A stretch of DNA of 5,187 bases, taken from assembly GCA_903882825.1 (NCBI GenBank), contig CAIRYL010000146.1:1-5187 (forward strand), in the 5' to 3' direction. Numbering within the stretch: the first letter of the stretch is position 1; the number at the start of each line of letters is the position of its first letter. The position numbers and the translations under genes were made by a program. Source of the DNA: an uncultured Candidatus Peregrinibacteria bacterium. Lineage in GTDB: Bacteria > Patescibacteriota > Gracilibacteria > CAIRYL01. Below, piece after piece: positions 1 to 5,187 of the stretch. The notes beneath the pieces were generated by a model. The model was not told the DNA's origin and searched no databases. It saw nothing but the letters and a program-made list of their open reading frames with translations.

Positions 1-1058
1 AAAATCCAGAAATAAAAAAACAATGGCAATGGATTCGAGAAATTTCAATCGCAGAACTCGAAAAATTTTACGAAAGTATTTCTGTCCAATTTGACCGAAT
101 GCAAGGAGAAAGTTTTTATGTACCGTTTTCGGAAGAAACCCTTCAAAAAATTGAAAAAATAGGAGAAATAAGCGATGGAGCGCTCATTGTAACATTTTTA
201 GATGAACAAGGATCAGAAAAAATGCCCGTTATCCTTTTTCGTCGATCAGATGGTGCAACACTCTACCAAACCAGAGATGTTTCTCGAATTATTTGGTATG
301 AAAAACAAGAGCAATGTGACGTATTACTCTATGTAGTATCGCATGAACAATCACTCCATTTTAAACAAATTTTTGAAACAGCCCAAAAAATAGGATGTAC
401 TATTCAATGCGAACATATTTCCTTTGGACTCGTGCTCGGAAACGACGGGAAAAAATTTTCTACCCGAAAAGGAACCGGAATAGGTCTTGATGAAGTCTTT
501 ACCGAAGCAAAAGAAAAAGTAGAAGCTATTCTTTCCAATCGTGTGCAAGACCTTTCTGCGGAACAAAGAGAAACGCTTGTTTCCGATATCGCCATTGGGG
601 CATTAAAATTTAACGATCTTTCCCAAAACCGAAACACCGATATTGTATTTGATTGGGGAAAAATGCTTTCATTTGAGGGATTTTCAGGACCGTTTTTGCA
701 GTATTCCTACGCACGGGCAAACAGTATTATTAAAAAAGCACCAGAAGAGAAAAATACAGAATTACAAAATTTTTCTTTTTCTGAATCTCATATTCCTCTT
801 CCAGAAATTTCTATTTTTAAAAAAATTCTTCTTTTCCCTTTTATCATAGAGAAATCTGCAGAAAATAGGCGTCCCAATATTTTAGCCGAATACCTTTTTG
901 AATTAGCAAAAGAGTTTAATGGCTTTTATCAATCGTTCCCCATTTTAAAATCAGAAGGAGAAGATTTTAAAAGACGACTTTTTTTAGTTGATATTTTTTC
1001 AAAAACGCTTGCAAAAGGACTCAAATTACTCGGGATACATGCTCCTGAAAAAATGTAA
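1..1058 (+). CDS. argS: Arginyl-tRNA synthetase (class I), C-terminal part; 5' end cut by the window
   Basis: Charges tRNA-Arg with arginine using ATP, in the cytoplasm. The frame is open from the first complete codon (3-5), giving 351 residues to the TAA stop; the ATG at 99 is internal, because the 32 codons before it are also ArgS-like (WIREIS...ELEKFYESISVQFDR). Seen in order: a catalytic-domain stretch DGATLYQTRD (249-278); the KMSKS-type loop as KFSTRKG (453-473), the form typical of ArgS; the segment GALKFNDLSQNRNTDIVFDW leading into the catalytic/anticodon junction; then the DALR anticodon-binding domain from about 699, beginning QYSYARA and ending with GLKLLGIHAPEKM, a normal ArgS C-terminus. 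The HIGH motif and the N-terminal tRNA D-loop-binding domain lie left of the window. Nothing looks broken. The gene converges with rsmF across 3 bp and no convincing terminator separates them. Confidence 0.96.
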   Translation, partial: NPEIKKQWQWIREISIAELEKFYESISVQFDRMQGESFYVPFSEETLQKIEKIGEISDGALIVTFLDEQGSEKMPVILFRRSDGATLYQTRDVSRIIWYEKQEQCDVLLYVVSHEQSLHFKQIFETAQKIGCTIQCEHISFGLVLGNDGKKFSTRKGTGIGLDEVFTEAKEKVEAILSNRVQDLSAEQRETLVSDIAIGALKFNDLSQNRNTDIVFDWGKMLSFEGFSGPFLQYSYARANSIIKKAPEEKNTELQNFSFSESHIPLPEISIFKKILLFPFIIEKSAENRRPNILAEYLFELAKEFNGFYQSFPILKSEGEDFKRRLFLVDIFSKTLAKGLKLLGIHAPEKM

Positions 1059-1061
1059 TTT

Positions 1062-2501
1062 TTATCCTCGTCGGACATTTCCTCTGGGGATACTGTTTTT
1101 CCATTTTTCTCCATTATATTTGCCAAGCGCAATGGGAATTCCTTCGTACCGAGATACATATTCTCGTTTTTCCAAATTCCCAAAACTAGCAGTTTGAAGA
1201 TCTTTTCCTTCATAAATTTCATACGCCTCTTTCTCTGTTACTTCTAAAAATCCTTTTAAAAACTGGGATCCAAAAGCAATAGCATATTCATGCCGAAGGC
1301 GAATTTCTTTGTCGTGCAATGTACAAACCGGAATCCCAATTCTATCACAACGAAGATATGGGAAAATATCTTCTGCGCCTTCTGGGAAAAGCCAGATCTC
1401 TTTTTCGCGTTTCCACAATGTTTTTTGTAAAAGAGCCTCCGAAAAATCATATCCCCACACATTTTGAAAATATTCTTTTAAAAACGGAATTTCTCTTTTT
1501 AATACCGGTACAAATGGGAATTTCCCATTTCTGCCCTGTGGGAAAACATTATTGGGAGAGGAAGCAGAAAAAGATTTTTGAATTTTTGCCACAAAAAATC
1601 CTTCAGTATCGTATATTTCAGGGAAAATACGTAAAAAACCTTCCCGAGTAATAGATTTTTTAGCATTTAAAAAAGCCGTATCCAGTGGAACAATAGTGGC
1701 ATTAGTATACGACTGTAATAAAAATTGTATTACCCCTTCGTTTTCTTCTTCCGACAGCGTACAAGTAGAATACACCAGCACCCCGCCAGGTTTTAAAGAT
1801 TCAAAAGCCATGGCTATGAGACGTTTTTGCAGAGATGCCATCTGCACAGCATTTTCTGGTTTCCAATTTTTTAAAGCATCATAATCTTTTCGTACCGTTC
1901 CTTCGCCCGTACAAGGCGCATCTAACAAAATTCCATCAAATATTTCTGGAAATTTGGCACACAACATGGACCCGTCGTAATGGGTTAAAATACTATTTAC
2001 TACACCACACCGTTCTAAATTAGAAAAAAGTCCTTTTATGCGTGATCCAGAAAGTTCATTTGCCAGTAAAAGTCCGTCTCCACGCATTTTTGAAGCGATT
2101 TGTGTGCTTTTTGATCCAGGCGCGGCCGCGAGATCAAGAATTTTTTTTTGTTGGTAGCCTTCTGGAAAACTCGTACACAGTATTTCTGCCGGAAGCATAG
2201 AACTTGCTTCTTGCGAATACATACATCCCAACGCATGGGGGAGTGTTTTTCCTAAAGGAATGCGGTCTTCCTGAGGTCGGTCTATAAAAAATCCTTCTGG
2301 ACACCACTCAATTTCTTCATATTTCCATTGTTGTTTGTCCATTTCGTGTTTCCATTTTTCAACTGAAATTTTTAACGTATTTACGCGTATACACTTGCGA
2401 AGTGGCTTTTTACAAGCCTCAAAAAATAATTCAGATTTTTCTCCTAAAATTTTTTTATAATGCTCACAAAATGCCAACGGTAAAATATATTCTTCCTTCA
2501 T
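1062..2501 (-). CDS. rsmF: 16S rRNA (cytosine-C5)-methyltransferase, RsmF/YebU type
   Basis: An S-adenosylmethionine-dependent RNA m5C methyltransferase of the NOL1/NOP2/Sun family. Characterised RsmF proteins methylate C1407 of 16S rRNA in helix 44 of the decoding site (some also nearby cytosines); the target here is inferred. The protein has 479 residues, the usual RsmF length. Seen in order: an N-terminal family domain (about 1-100) with RVNTLK and LGCMYSQEASSMLP; SAM motif I LDLAAAPGSKSTQ (122-134); ILLDAPC (191-197) with Cys197; RKDYDALKNW after it, very like E. coli RsmF; and YSTCTL (244-249) with Cys247. The two cysteines are the release and nucleophile pair of this family, so catalysis should be intact. 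The C-terminal third (about 320-479) fits the RsmF-specific extension and PUA-like RNA-binding domain, ending IPRGNVRRG. The ATG at 2501 is the natural start. It has no Shine-Dalgarno sequence; the leader is A/U-rich. Divergent from pilB. Confidence 0.92.
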   Translation of the reverse strand: MKEEYILPLAFCEHYKKILGEKSELFFEACKKPLRKCIRVNTLKISVEKWKHEMDKQQWKYEEIEWCPEGFFIDRPQEDRIPLGKTLPHALGCMYSQEASSMLPAEILCTSFPEGYQQKKILDLAAAPGSKSTQIASKMRGDGLLLANELSGSRIKGLFSNLERCGVVNSILTHYDGSMLCAKFPEIFDGILLDAPCTGEGTVRKDYDALKNWKPENAVQMASLQKRLIAMAFESLKPGGVLVYSTCTLSEEENEGVIQFLLQSYTNATIVPLDTAFLNAKKSITREGFLRIFPEIYDTEGFFVAKIQKSFSASSPNNVFPQGRNGKFPFVPVLKREIPFLKEYFQNVWGYDFSEALLQKTLWKREKEIWLFPEGAEDIFPYLRCDRIGIPVCTLHDKEIRLRHEYAIAFGSQFLKGFLEVTEKEAYEIYEGKDLQTASFGNLEKREYVSRYEGIPIALGKYNGEKWKNSIPRGNVRRG

Positions 2502-2512
2502 AAAATAAATTT

Positions 2513-2530
2513 TTCACAAACATTCACAAA
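2513..2530. repeat. Tandem direct repeat TTCACAAA x2 with 10-bp period
   Basis: TTCACAAA occurs at 2513-2520 and again at 2523-2530, exactly one helical turn apart. It lies just upstream of the rsmF start, inside the predicted rsmF leader. In-phase copies could be a binding site for a regulator of rsmF, or a chance feature of A/T-rich DNA. No known operator is recognised. Confidence 0.4.
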
Positions 2531-2542
2531 AGTAACGTAAAA

Positions 2543-2572
2543 AAAATAAAAAGTCTTTTTAAAATACACCAA
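2543..2572 (-). promoter_or_regulatory. Candidate sigma-70-type promoter for rsmF
   Basis: Read on the minus strand, a -35-like TTGGTG (complement of 2567-2572) is followed after 18 bp by a -10-like TATTTT (complement of 2543-2548). Transcription would begin near 2536 and leave a leader of about 35 nt before the rsmF ATG at 2501. Both hexamers are imperfect and the surroundings are very A/T-rich, so this is only the best candidate in the gap. Confidence 0.3.
2548..2560. repeat. Short palindrome AAAAAG-T-CTTTTT
   Basis: Perfect 6-bp arms around a central T at 2554, inside the spacer of the candidate rsmF promoter and between the two divergent genes. It could be a small operator or simply an A-tract/T-tract pair; it has no U-tract context that would make it a terminator. 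Confidence 0.25.
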
Positions 2573-2618
2573 AGATATATTCGTGAAGCAACATGCTCTT
2601 TTTTTTCTCTTATTTTTC

Positions 2619-2627
2619 TGCTATAAT
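2619..2627 (+). promoter_or_regulatory. Extended -10 promoter element (TGCTATAAT) in front of pilB
   Basis: A perfect extended -10: TG, one base, then consensus TATAAT at 2622-2627. The -35 position (about 2599-2604) is only a T-run, which is acceptable for extended -10 promoters. Transcription would begin near 2634, downstream of the GTG at 2583 and of the ATG at 2626, and so favours a later translation start for pilB such as the TTG at 2652. If the ATG at 2626 is the real start, this box is a coincidence and the promoter must lie upstream (a TATATT at 2576-2581 is a weak alternative). Confidence 0.45.
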
Positions 2628-2651
2628 GAGCGGAATTTTTCTTTTAAAATT
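2626..2651 (+). other. Upstream ATG joined to the pilB frame by a U_UUA_AAA slippery heptamer, or by a one-base loss
   Basis: An ATG at 2626 opens a reading frame one phase away from pilB: MSGIFLLK, with codons CTT TTA AAA at 2641-2649. The heptamer T-TTA-AAA (2643-2649) is a canonical -1 slippery site in exactly the phase needed. A -1 slip there continues as ILPEEGALATTG in the pilB frame, so the joined N-terminus would read MSGIFLLKILPEEG. One extra A in the A4 run would give the same protein, so a simple one-base deletion or a base-calling error explains it equally well. No stimulatory hairpin or upstream Shine-Dalgarno sequence is evident. Confidence 0.3.
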
Positions 2652-4358
2652 TTGCCAGAAGAAGGAGCCCTTGCCACTACCGGCACCACTACTACCCCCA
2701 CTCCTACCGGAGGAGATCCTCTTTCTTCGGCTATTTCCGATATTAACCAAGAATTTAAAGAACGAGAAGTCCAACAAAAATCAAGAGATTTAGGTCTTTC
2801 ATATATTGATGTTTCTATTATCCCCATCAATGAAGATTTATTACGACTCATTCCCAAAGAAGAATCTGAAGAAGGGGGAATGATTGTTTTTTTTAGAGTC
2901 GGGAAAAAAGTGAGAATAGCGCTTTTAGATCCAGAAAAACGGAGAACAAAAGAAATTTTAGAACGTCTTCAGAAGGAAGGATTGATTATAAATTTGAATC
3001 TTTGCTCGGAAGAAAGCCTTAAAAAAGCACAAAAAAATTATGAAAAGCTCAAAATTCATGATAACTCTGTAAAAGATTTAGAACGAGAACAAGTTCGAAA
3101 TATTGCGAATATTAAAGATGAAATTTTAAGTATTTCTGATCTTCCAAAGAAATTTGAAGAAATAAGAAGTGATTTAGCGCTTGCATTTCTTCATCGAGAA
3201 GCCGTCGCCCTTGGCGCTTCTGACCTTCATTTTGAGCATCAAAAAGAAGGAGTTCGGGTGCGAGCCAGAATTAACGGAATGCTTTCTGATTTTTTTACTC
3301 TGTCCAATAAAATTGCATCTGGCATACTTCGACAAATTAAATTTAACGGGAATATTAAATCAAATATTCCAGGAGTCCCTGCAGATGGAGAATATACTTT
3401 TTTTGCAGGTGATCGGGAAATTATGGTACGAGTTTCTGTTTTACCGCTCAATGGAGGCACAGAAAGTGTGGTGATGAGATTTTTAGATCCCATTCGACAA
3501 AATAAAAAACTCTCAGAACTGGGGTTTTCAGATCGTGAACGGAGAGAAATTGAAAAATTACTGCAATCTCGAGAGGGGCTTATTTTGGTAACCGGTCCTA
3601 CTGGATCTGGAAAAACAACCACTTTATATGCCACTCTTCGGAAAATAAATACTCCAGAAAAAAAAATTATTACCCTCGAAGACCCTGTAGAATACCGAAT
3701 TCGTGGAATTGTACAAAGCTCAATCCATGAAGAAAAAGGATATAGTTTTGCATCTGGTGTGCGTGCGGTACTTCGACAAGATCCAGATGTTCTGCTCGTT
3801 GGAGAAATTCGTGATCGAGAAGGAGCAGAAGCCGCACTTCAGGCGTCTATTACTGGGCACCTCGTGCTTTCCACCGTCCATACTAATTCTGCCATTGAGA
3901 CCATTGGTCGTCTTCAAAATTTAGAAGTTCCTGCTTATTTACTCGGATCGTCACTCAAGGGGATTATTTCTCAACGGCTCGTACGCCAAGTGTGTCCTAA
4001 ATGTTCTGAAGAAGGGAATTTTTCAGAAGTTCAAAAAAATATACTCATGAATATTATTCGTCCACTCGTAACATTAGGAATGCCCCTTCCAAATTTTTCA
4101 GGGAAAGCACGTATTCCAAAAGCATGTGAATCATGTGGAAACACTGGTTTTTCAGGACGAATCGTTGTATCAGAAACTATTTCTATTTCACCAGCTCTTG
4201 CCGTTCTTATTTCTAAAGGAGAAAATGAAGAAACTTTAAACGCTCAATTAAAAATAGAAAATTTTCAAAATATTTCCACAGATGCCGCCATAAAAGTATT
4301 AACCGGACAAACAACTTTTGATGAAGCAGTACGAGTTTTAGGATCTCGTTTTTTATAA
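2652..4358 (+). CDS. pilB: Type IV pilus assembly / type II secretion ATPase, PilB/GspE family
   Basis: A cytoplasmic hexameric ATPase that powers pilus extension or pseudopilus assembly at the inner face of the membrane. With the TTG start it has 568 residues. Seen in order: a Thr/Pro-rich N-terminus (about 7-21); a single MshEN/T2SSE_N domain (about 45-140, LGLSYIDVSIIPINEDLL, RIALLDPE); GASDLHFE (188-195); Walker A GPTGSGKTT (315-323); Asp box TLEDPVEY (341-348); Walker B DPDVLLVGEIRD (377-388) with catalytic Glu385; His box with TGHLVLSTVHT (401-411); and a zinc tetracysteine CPKC (448-451) and CESC (492-495). All catalytic elements are present. The MshEN domain argues against PilT; PilB and GspE cannot be separated without neighbours. 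The start is uncertain. A GTG at 2583 is in frame (591 residues), but it adds a hydrophobic, poly-T-encoded N-terminus unlikely for a cytosolic ATPase and lies upstream of a good -10 box. An ATG at 2626 is one frame off. The next in-frame ATG falls inside the MshEN domain. Confidence 0.93.
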   Translation: MPEEGALATTGTTTTPTPTGGDPLSSAISDINQEFKEREVQQKSRDLGLSYIDVSIIPINEDLLRLIPKEESEEGGMIVFFRVGKKVRIALLDPEKRRTKEILERLQKEGLIINLNLCSEESLKKAQKNYEKLKIHDNSVKDLEREQVRNIANIKDEILSISDLPKKFEEIRSDLALAFLHREAVALGASDLHFEHQKEGVRVRARINGMLSDFFTLSNKIASGILRQIKFNGNIKSNIPGVPADGEYTFFAGDREIMVRVSVLPLNGGTESVVMRFLDPIRQNKKLSELGFSDRERREIEKLLQSREGLILVTGPTGSGKTTTLYATLRKINTPEKKIITLEDPVEYRIRGIVQSSIHEEKGYSFASGVRAVLRQDPDVLLVGEIRDREGAEAALQASITGHLVLSTVHTNSAIETIGRLQNLEVPAYLLGSSLKGIISQRLVRQVCPKCSEEGNFSEVQKNILMNIIRPLVTLGMPLPNFSGKARIPKACESCGNTGFSGRIVVSETISISPALAVLISKGENEETLNAQLKIENFQNISTDAAIKVLTGQTTFDEAVRVLGSRFL

Positions 4359-4405
4359 AAAAAAGAGGAACAGATGGGGAAAATAAGATTTTTTTAAAAA
4401 ATACG
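4359..4405 (+). other. Untranslated 3' region of pilB with an A/T palindrome and a possible alternative stem arm
   Basis: Between the pilB stop and the terminator. AGAGGAAC (4364-4371) can pair with GTTCC (4421-4425) and the TCT at 4428-4430 across a loop of about 50 nt, leaving two bases bulged; these bases overlap the terminator hairpin. A T7A6 run (4389-4401) forms a pure A/T palindrome. No coding frame is supported here. Confidence 0.25.
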
Positions 4406-4449
4406 AAAAAGATGAAAAGCGTTCCGCTCTTCTCTTTTTGTTTTTTTTT
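4406..4449 (+). terminator. Rho-independent terminator after pilB
   Basis: The left arm AAAAAGA-t-GAA-a-AGCG (4406-4421) pairs with CGCT-c-TTC-TCTTTTT (4425-4439) around a TTC loop (4422-4424). This makes a 14-bp stem with one A/C mismatch and one bulged T. It is followed by G and an unbroken run of nine T (4441-4449). The closing AGCG/CGCT gives a G/C-rich top in an otherwise A/T-rich gap. It lies about 50 bp after the pilB stop and separates pilB from clpC. Confidence 0.8.
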
Positions 4450-4460
4450 GGTACTATAAA
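4449..4460 (+). promoter_or_regulatory. Candidate extended -10 promoter for clpC
   Basis: TGGTACTAT (4449-4457) reads as TG-n-TACTAT, an extended -10; an overlapping TATAAA (4455-4460) is a second register. No clear -35 is seen, since that position falls in the terminator's 3' arm. Transcription would begin near 4464-4467, giving a leader of only about 20 nt before the ATG at 4484. It directly abuts the pilB terminator's T-run. No CtsR- or CIRCE-type heat-shock operator is visible. Confidence 0.4.
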
Positions 4461-4483
4461 AAAGATTTTTTCGATTTTTTTGT

Positions 4484-5187
4484 ATGTCCTTACCAAATAA
4501 TCCATTTGAAAAGTTTACTCCCGATGCCCGAATGGCACTTCAAATAGCGGAAGAAGAGTCTACATTATTAAAATGCCAGTATGTCGGAACAGAGCATTTA
4601 CTTTCGGCAATACTCGGGAATTCTCAGAGTATCGCTTTTTCTATTCTTTTTCATAACGGAGTTTCTCAAGAAAGTGTACGAGCACTGTATTCTACTATTC
4701 GTGCAGAAGAATCAGACCCAGCATTTCCAAACACCATGTCTATTTCTATTCGACACGCTATAGAAAGAGCGGTTGATATTGCCTTTCGATATAAACATAA
4801 CTTTGTAGGAAGTGAACATTTGTTAGCAGGAATTGTGGAAAATCCAAATAATGGTGCCTGCCAAATTCTTTTAAAAATGAGCCTTGTAATAGAAGATCTC
4901 CAAGTACAAGTAAAACGGATACTCGAACAACTTTCAGAATCTCCAAAAGAAAAAACAAAAAACATAATAGAAGATCTTTTCCATGGTCTTCATGGCGCAG
5001 TAGCCATTATGAAAGGATCCGATCCGCGAGAAGAAAAATCTTCTCGAAAGAAAAGAAAATTAGAAGAAAAATTTTCGGGAGATGATGATGAGGAAGAAGG
5101 AGAAATGGTGATAGAAGATGATTTAGAAAGTGAAACACCCGCTCTTGATTTTTTCTCTACTGATCTTTCAGAAATGGCTCAAAATGG
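4484..5187 (+). CDS. clpC: ClpC/ClpA-type AAA+ unfoldase, N-terminal 234 residues; 3' end cut by the window
   Basis: The regulatory subunit of a Clp protease, which unfolds proteins and feeds them to ClpP. The frame from the ATG at 4484 is open to the window end. Residues 9-72 and 84-148 form the two Clp N-domain repeats, each with the family signature (YVGTEHLL at 33-40, FVGSEHLL at 107-114; FTPDARMAL at 11-19 begins the first). They are followed by a helical stretch (about 152-178), a basic patch SRKKRK (187-192) and an acidic stretch GDDDEEEGE (199-207). ALDFFSTDLSEMAQNG (220-235, last codon incomplete) matches the usual entry into the first ATPase domain, so Walker motifs, the middle domain and the ClpP-binding loop lie to the right. 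The linker of about 70 residues is longer than I expect for ClpC. The N-domain type favours ClpC over ClpB. The start follows a U-rich leader without a Shine-Dalgarno sequence, and the gene has its own promoter after the pilB terminator. Confidence 0.92.
   Translation, partial: MSLPNNPFEKFTPDARMALQIAEEESTLLKCQYVGTEHLLSAILGNSQSIAFSILFHNGVSQESVRALYSTIRAEESDPAFPNTMSISIRHAIERAVDIAFRYKHNFVGSEHLLAGIVENPNNGACQILLKMSLVIEDLQVQVKRILEQLSESPKEKTKNIIEDLFHGLHGAVAIMKGSDPREEKSSRKKRKLEEKFSGDDDEEEGEMVIEDDLESETPALDFFSTDLSEMAQN

Noticed and set aside
99..101. ATG at 99 as the argS start
   Set aside because: The frame is open and ArgS-like upstream to the window edge, and the HIGH motif of the catalytic domain would be missing.
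1049..1063. A/T-only hairpin between argS and rsmF as a bidirectional terminator
   Set aside because: Six A/T pairs with no G/C stem are too weak to call a terminator, and it mostly reflects the two stop codons and the flanking A and T runs.
929..1222. 97-residue open frame on the - strand across the argS/rsmF junction
   Set aside because: It overlaps the conserved ends of both genes, has no motif and is explained by the real frames.
1319..1651. 110-residue open frame on the + strand opposite rsmF
   Set aside because: It lies wholly antisense to a well-supported gene, has no recognisable motif and no start signal, and is rich in Phe/Lys as expected from antisense of A/T-rich DNA.
2593..2793. 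66-residue frame with a Leu/Pro-rich segment overlapping the start of pilB
   Set aside because: Beyond the slippery site it is only the +1 shadow of the pilB Thr/Pro linker. Its first part, from the ATG at 2626, is kept as a possible pilB start.
3239..3634. 131-residue open frame on the - strand inside pilB
   Set aside because: It is antisense to the conserved ATPase core, including Walker A, and shows no domain of its own; a shadow of pilB codon use.
4666..4965. 99-residue open frame on the - strand inside clpC
   Set aside because: It is antisense to the Clp N-domain repeats, which are clearly coding on the + strand.

Overview
The window comes from an AT-rich bacterial chromosome (about one third G+C by eye) and holds four conserved genes, two of them cut by the window edges. 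All three complete stop codons are TAA. No in-frame TGA interrupts any of the four genes, so the UGA=Gly code of Gracilibacteria/Absconditabacteria is not supported. Low G+C, A/T-rich leaders with no Shine-Dalgarno sequence, and a type IV pilus assembly ATPase would fit an uncultured Patescibacteria (CPR)-type lineage, but nothing here proves the taxon.

Layout from left to right. (1) Positions 1-1058 (+): the C-terminal part of arginyl-tRNA synthetase, argS, running in from the left. (2) Positions 1062-2501 (-): a complete 16S rRNA m5C methyltransferase of the RsmF/YebU type, tail-to-tail with argS with only 3 bp between the stop codons. (3) Positions 2502 to about 2651: a divergent intergenic region with a weak rsmF promoter candidate, a tandem 8-bp repeat, a short palindrome and a good extended -10 box facing right. 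(4) About 2652-4358 (+): a PilB/GspE-type secretion ATPase with one MshEN domain and a complete AAA+-like ATPase core including a zinc tetracysteine. (5) Positions 4359-4483: a strong intrinsic terminator followed by a new promoter. (6) Positions 4484-5187 (+): the double Clp N-domain and linker of a ClpC/ClpA-type unfoldase, cut by the right edge just as the first ATPase domain begins.

The genes do not form one pathway. argS and rsmF both serve translation, one charging tRNA-Arg and the other modifying the ribosomal decoding centre. pilB powers pilus extension or secretion and stands alone as a monocistronic unit, with none of its usual partners (pilT, pilC, pilin genes) in view. clpC starts a separate unit for protein quality control.

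No new system, mobile element, CRISPR array or RNA gene is visible. The most interesting points are the start of pilB, where an upstream ATG is joined to the gene's frame by a perfect U_UUA_AAA slippery heptamer (or one missing A), the long charged linker in ClpC, and the lack of Shine-Dalgarno sequences at every visible start.
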